Source: an uncultured Kangiella sp.
Lineage (GTDB): Bacteria > Pseudomonadota > Gammaproteobacteria > Enterobacterales > DSM-103792
Assembly (NCBI GenBank): GCA_946481205.1
Contig: CAMLNB010000230.1
Location: 1-5,744 of the forward strand
Reading direction: 5' to 3'
Length of the DNA: 5,744 bases
The notes beneath the pieces were generated by a model. That model ran no database searches. It saw only the letters and a list, made by a program, of their open reading frames with translations, and was not told the DNA's origin. Positions 4,997 to 5,744 of this stretch are shown here, piece by piece. The stretch's first letter is position 1; the number at the start of each line of letters is the position of its first letter. The position numbers and the translations under genes were made by a program.

Positions 4997-5744
4997 ATGA
5001 TGTCGCTGGCGAAAATCTGGAATTGGTTGCTGGAGCTGACCGATGTCGCCGGCTGGATCACCGGTGTCGTCGTGATTCTGGCGGTCACGGCGCTGGCGCA
5101 CTGGCTCTGGCGAAAACTGCATCGCCGTGTGCACAACCGGCTGCAACAGACGCAAACGGTTTGGGACGACGCCGTCTGGGAGGCCTTGTCGCGACCAGCT
5201 GCGCTGGCAATCTGGTTGGTCGGCCTGATGTTTGCGTTCGAGTACATCTTCACTGAACGCGCCAATGTGATGCTGAAGGTTGTGCACAATGCGCGCACAC
5301 TTGGCATCGTGGTTCTGCTGAGCTGGTTTCTGCTGCGCATGGTGCGCAGCACCGAAGTGCGGCTGATTGAAAAAGCCAAAACCAGTACCGAGGAAGGTCG
5401 GCTGGATGCGACCACCATCGAAGCCATTGGCAAACTGGCGCGCATTTCGGTGTTCATCGTCATGGCGCTGATCGGTCTGCAGACGATGGGCTTTTCGATC
5501 TCCGGTGTGCTGGCATTTGGTGGCATTGGCGGGTTGGCGGTGTCATTCGCTGCCAAAGATTTGCTGGCCAATTTCTTCGGCGGATTGATGTTGTATCTCG
5601 ACCGGCCGTTTGCGGTTGGCGACAGCATTCGTTCGCCGGATCGCGAGATGGAAGGCACAGTCGAATACATTGGTTGGCGCCAGACCCGGATCCGCACCGA
5701 CACCAAGCGGCCGCTTTATATTCCGAACTCGATTTTTGCCAACA
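4997..5744 (+). CDS. MscS-family mechanosensitive ion channel (YnaI-like), 3' end beyond window
   Basis: This is an inner-membrane tension-gated channel that releases solutes on hypo-osmotic shock. The 249 visible residues show about five hydrophobic segments (roughly 18-38, 66-86, 100-116, 146-164 and the pore helix about 166-200), more than the three of MscS itself and like YnaI. The pore helix has the typical Gly/Ala-rich pattern FGGIGGLAVSFAAKDLLANF (174-193), followed by GGLMLYLDRPFAVGD (195-209). The start of the beta domain then follows, with IRSPDREMEGTVEYIGWR (211-228) and RPLYIPNSIF (238-247), all signatures of the family. No stop occurs before the window edge, and the cytoplasmic alpha-beta vestibule domain is missing only because the window ends. 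It follows nagZ on the same strand without a terminator, so cotranscription is likely. Family membership is secure; the subtype is inferred. Confidence 0.95.
   Translation, partial: MMSLAKIWNWLLELTDVAGWITGVVVILAVTALAHWLWRKLHRRVHNRLQQTQTVWDDAVWEALSRPAALAIWLVGLMFAFEYIFTERANVMLKVVHNARTLGIVVLLSWFLLRMVRSTEVRLIEKAKTSTEEGRLDATTIEAIGKLARISVFIVMALIGLQTMGFSISGVLAFGGIGGLAVSFAAKDLLANFFGGLMLYLDRPFAVGDSIRSPDREMEGTVEYIGWRQTRIRTDTKRPLYIPNSIFAN

Noticed and set aside
3952..5706. Very long minus-strand open frame (584 aa) antisense to nagZ and the channel gene
   Set aside because: It spans two genes with strong family homology on the plus strand. Its product is low-complexity and Ser/Arg/Thr-rich in the way of a GC-driven shadow frame.
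1..5744. Search by eye for a CRISPR array, tRNA, rRNA, transposase or integrase
   Set aside because: No spaced direct repeats, cloverleaf-like segments, rRNA motifs or recombinase-like frames were seen in either strand.

Overview
The window looks like a chromosomal segment of a GC-rich gammaproteobacterium, possibly near the Xanthomonadales. Three things suggest this: a bacterial ACE-like M2 dipeptidase lipoprotein, a NagZ whose sequence follows the gammaproteobacterial enzymes closely, and short palindromic repeats of kinds common in those genomes. The assignment is an inference and no taxonomic marker gene is present.

Layout. Positions 1-75 may be the 3' end of a gene entering from the left (weak). 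Positions 76-190 hold nothing I can support. Positions 191-674 are a non-coding mosaic of at least four unrelated dispersed repeats. One of them (about 266-470) is a chain of hairpins whose open frames I treat as spurious. Positions 665-1718 are an integron-type island on the minus strand. It contains a 154-aa unknown cassette protein, a convincing attC recombination site (1146-1256) and a second cassette gene (1251-1595). The second gene has a good ribosome binding site and ATG, but TAA is its second codon. No integrase is present, so this resembles a small CALIN (attC cluster lacking an integrase) or an eroded end of one. Positions 1719-1853 carry palindromes and a terminator-like hairpin.

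Positions 1854-5744 are ordinary GC-rich core genome. A complete M2 peptidyl-dipeptidase lipoprotein (minus) is divergent from nagZ (plus), with a 166-bp intergenic region that should hold both promoters. nagZ is followed after 61 bp by the start of an MscS-family (YnaI-like) mechanosensitive channel, which runs off the right edge. An 18-bp tandem repeat covers the nagZ stop codon and leads into the channel gene's ribosome binding site.

Function. The core genes all belong to the cell envelope: a periplasmic dipeptidase, peptidoglycan recycling in the cytoplasm, and osmotic safety in the inner membrane. No dedicated pathway links them. The island is an accessory insertion, and its most notable points are the intact attC, the nonsense codon in one cassette gene, and the missing attC of the other, whose reading frame ends inside a dispersed repeat.
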